Origin: Botrimarina mediterranea
GTDB lineage: Bacteria; Planctomycetota; Planctomycetia; Pirellulales; Lacipirellulaceae
Direction: 5' to 3'
Assembly: GCF_007753265.1 (NCBI RefSeq)
Contig: NZ_CP036349.1
Location: 3,071,363 to 3,135,362 of the forward strand
Length of the DNA stretch: 64,000 nt
The translations under genes and the position numbers were made by a program. Below, piece after piece: positions 63,601 to 64,000 of this stretch (positions are counted from its first letter, which is position 1; every line of letters starts with the position of its first letter). The notes beneath the pieces were generated by a model. It ran no database searches. It saw only the letters and a program-made list of their open reading frames with translations, and was not told where the DNA came from.

Positions 63601-64000
63601 ACAGCCAACCCGCAACGTCCGAGGGGCCTGATCCGACTACGACGATCTTGCCCGAGAGGGTGGCGGTTCCACGCGCCTGGTCGCCCGCACTTGCGGCATC
63701 CGGCGCCGCGGGGCTTAGTGACACTAGCGAAGCGGCCAGCGCCAACGCGCCGCAGAGGAGTCCCGTAGCCGCACGCCACTTCGTGCTGCAGCGCTGCAGC
63801 ACCGTGAAGCGCTCGTCGAGGAGGACCGCGATGCGGCTCCGCAACTGCGACGGCCCTTCCCAGATGCCGGCGGCGCCCGCCAGGCGGGGCGGCGCCGCGA
63901 GGTCCCGCGCCCAGCTCACCAGCCGCTCGGCGTAGGCGTGTCGGCCGGCGAGTTCGGCCGCGGCCGCGTCGGCGAGTGTCTCTTGATCGAGCCGCACCCG
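60602..64000 (-). CDS. BlaR1/M56-type peptidase-regulatory-TPR fusion protein, cut by the window end
   Basis: The frame runs in from beyond 64000. Its first about 75 residues (ETLADAAAAELAGRHAYAER) match the C-terminal part of an M56/BlaR1-like membrane metallopeptidase domain, whose zinc motif is off the window. A transmembrane helix (WRAATGLLCGALALAASLVS) follows. The exported part holds at least three carboxypeptidase-regulatory-like beta-sandwich repeats (VRGECLDESGKPLAGVKVQL, VKGRVTDADGQPVAGATVRV, LTGRVVDEEGGPLAGVRVVI). The C-terminus holds TPR-like repeats (GEVNLLAKRAQLADGLGKEQ, GDIDGAIKTLDQAIEVAPES). Such proteins are common in Planctomycetota, often paired with a BlaI-like regulator that should lie outside the window. 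A sensor or transport-linked role is likely. Confidence 0.8.
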   Translation of the reverse strand, partial: RVRLDQETLADAAAAELAGRHAYAERLVSWARDLAAPPRLAGAAGIWEGPSQLRSRIAVLLDERFTVLQRCSTKWRAATGLLCGALALAASLVSLSPAAPDAASAGDQARGTATLSGKIVVVGSGPSDVAGWLYSGSVIPSNVSYSTEGKFTDRFECEVASGTINLRFYPNEAYAPAVVGPFNLKDGDKIDDIVIQLTPGLTAPLVLRDEDGQAVAGATVVKYAKLNGSSNGPVREEKTDSDGKLLLERLAPGVLYEFRIDTPGYQPLRAVDVSIPRNGRPLTFTMKRARPATGVVRLPSGDPCPGAKLMLLSEVEASGFNNSHPSGILLAETDEEGRFTLDSLGDGFRYLIIVEAPDESRVVSIDIEAGKSDLEIVIPKRRDLLIRVRGDIDDLPKRDGEPYARVQQRFEVMWGEPAVGVSEVFAPYVPLERTTGGAQAIFRGLAINPGPGAAVQTVEVMLGDDGDLSKTVSIDPDPEHMGLVQFNLASAGDDALDVMEDSESVTYVPIGAPADVFAPVAGDYPQARPDIPNTVRGECLDESGKPLAGVKVQLHAATFDLQSNELRDEATTDARGQFRFDKVVANAADLIEQGPEEAGEDLIVLSVTKAGRVSKTYAERDYGAAAVGLHVRFVLPPAATVKGRVTDADGQPVAGATVRVRDGVLSLNDSIHATVTDAEGRYAIDDLPAKDYQRFRQEQLRRHQQASESYSAALFQSPSTIEASHPDYAVATAPLPRSPGEVDLQLLPRADLTGRVVDEEGGPLAGVRVVISAKWQTPPAPTGGANNWVPAQAVTDDAGRYRVSNLPPGDYEVAAFSGVEGLPKLVPAGPVAVKAEPQGDSGTATQAAELRFTSGRLVQVQLIDETSGEPLRFTEPMVVSIYYIAGADGGPQRGVSNMNLKVSPEGRFECRVLAPEGRLMAHALYREGEFESQGEWRPVEKVAIPSAEELGDAVVRYPVNPGAVSIGTLLKEADRLADSEDSEDSDGAIAFLTEQLASRPGEVNLLAKRAQLADGLGKEQQALDDYETILAAEPSNFVALNNLAHLLVTADDASLYDAPRALQLAKKANELLPRPYHLTLDTLAAAQVANGDIDGAIKTLDQAIEVAPESARAELRELRDLYRKQRDMSSPE

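Overview
The window is GC-rich bacterial DNA that looks like a member of the Planctomycetota, probably Pirellulales (inferred from gene content, not from a marker gene). The signs are very large beta-helix or autotransporter-repeat surface proteins ending in PEP-CTERM-like tails, a dockerin-type repeat, a BlaR1-like M56 peptidase fused to carboxypeptidase-regulatory and TPR domains, a phosphodiesterase-TPR protein and DUF1580-like small proteins.

Layout. (1) 1-9626: a type II secretion / type IV pilus-like locus, mostly on the minus strand. A coupled minor-pseudopilin operon (GspH-, PilW/GspJ-, PilV/GspI- and PilX/GspK-like) is followed by a convergent HD-GYP phosphodiesterase. Then come a major pseudopilin, a response regulator, a PAS histidine kinase, a STAS protein and the truncated start of the GspE/PilB ATPase. 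(2) 9787-9859: tRNA-Ala(TGC), the target of two tandem integrative elements. (3) 9818-23751: element 1. It is bounded by the 3' part of the tRNA and a 45-bp near-exact copy of it. It carries an integrase, small DNA-binding proteins, a phage lambda O-like winged-helix protein with an iteron array inside its gene, a second tyrosine recombinase, a lone HK97-type prohead-protease-like gene and an ABC-three-component defence operon whose SIR2-like effector is frameshifted. (4) 23707 to about 35.7-37.4 kb: element 2, with a related backbone (integrase, DUF1580-like protein, O-like protein with its own different iteron array). Its cargo is a type I restriction-modification locus. hsdM is frameshifted and fused to a DUF4160-like domain, and a large HEPN-like protein sits between hsdS and hsdR. 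A decayed IS4-type transposase follows, and no third att copy was seen. (5) 37640-64000: chromosomal and accessory surface-protein DNA: a phosphodiesterase-TPR protein, PEP-CTERM proteins, a glycosyltransferase, three giant repeat proteins around an orphan degenerate tyrosine recombinase, decayed remnants, two small hypotheticals and the M56 fusion protein cut by the window end.

How it works together. The two elements appear to share a module: integration at tRNA-Ala, dyad sites about 70 bp inside the att core, a DUF1580-like protein and an O-like initiator carrying its presumed origin inside its own coding sequence. The cargo slot holds anti-phage systems. The iteron arrays are the strongest new signal. 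They have the same architecture at the same place in two related genes, but different sequences and repeat spacings that do not preserve reading frame. This fits theta-type replication of satellite-like defence islands, which is an inference. The secretion locus combines phosphorelay, STAS and c-di-GMP components with pseudopilins.
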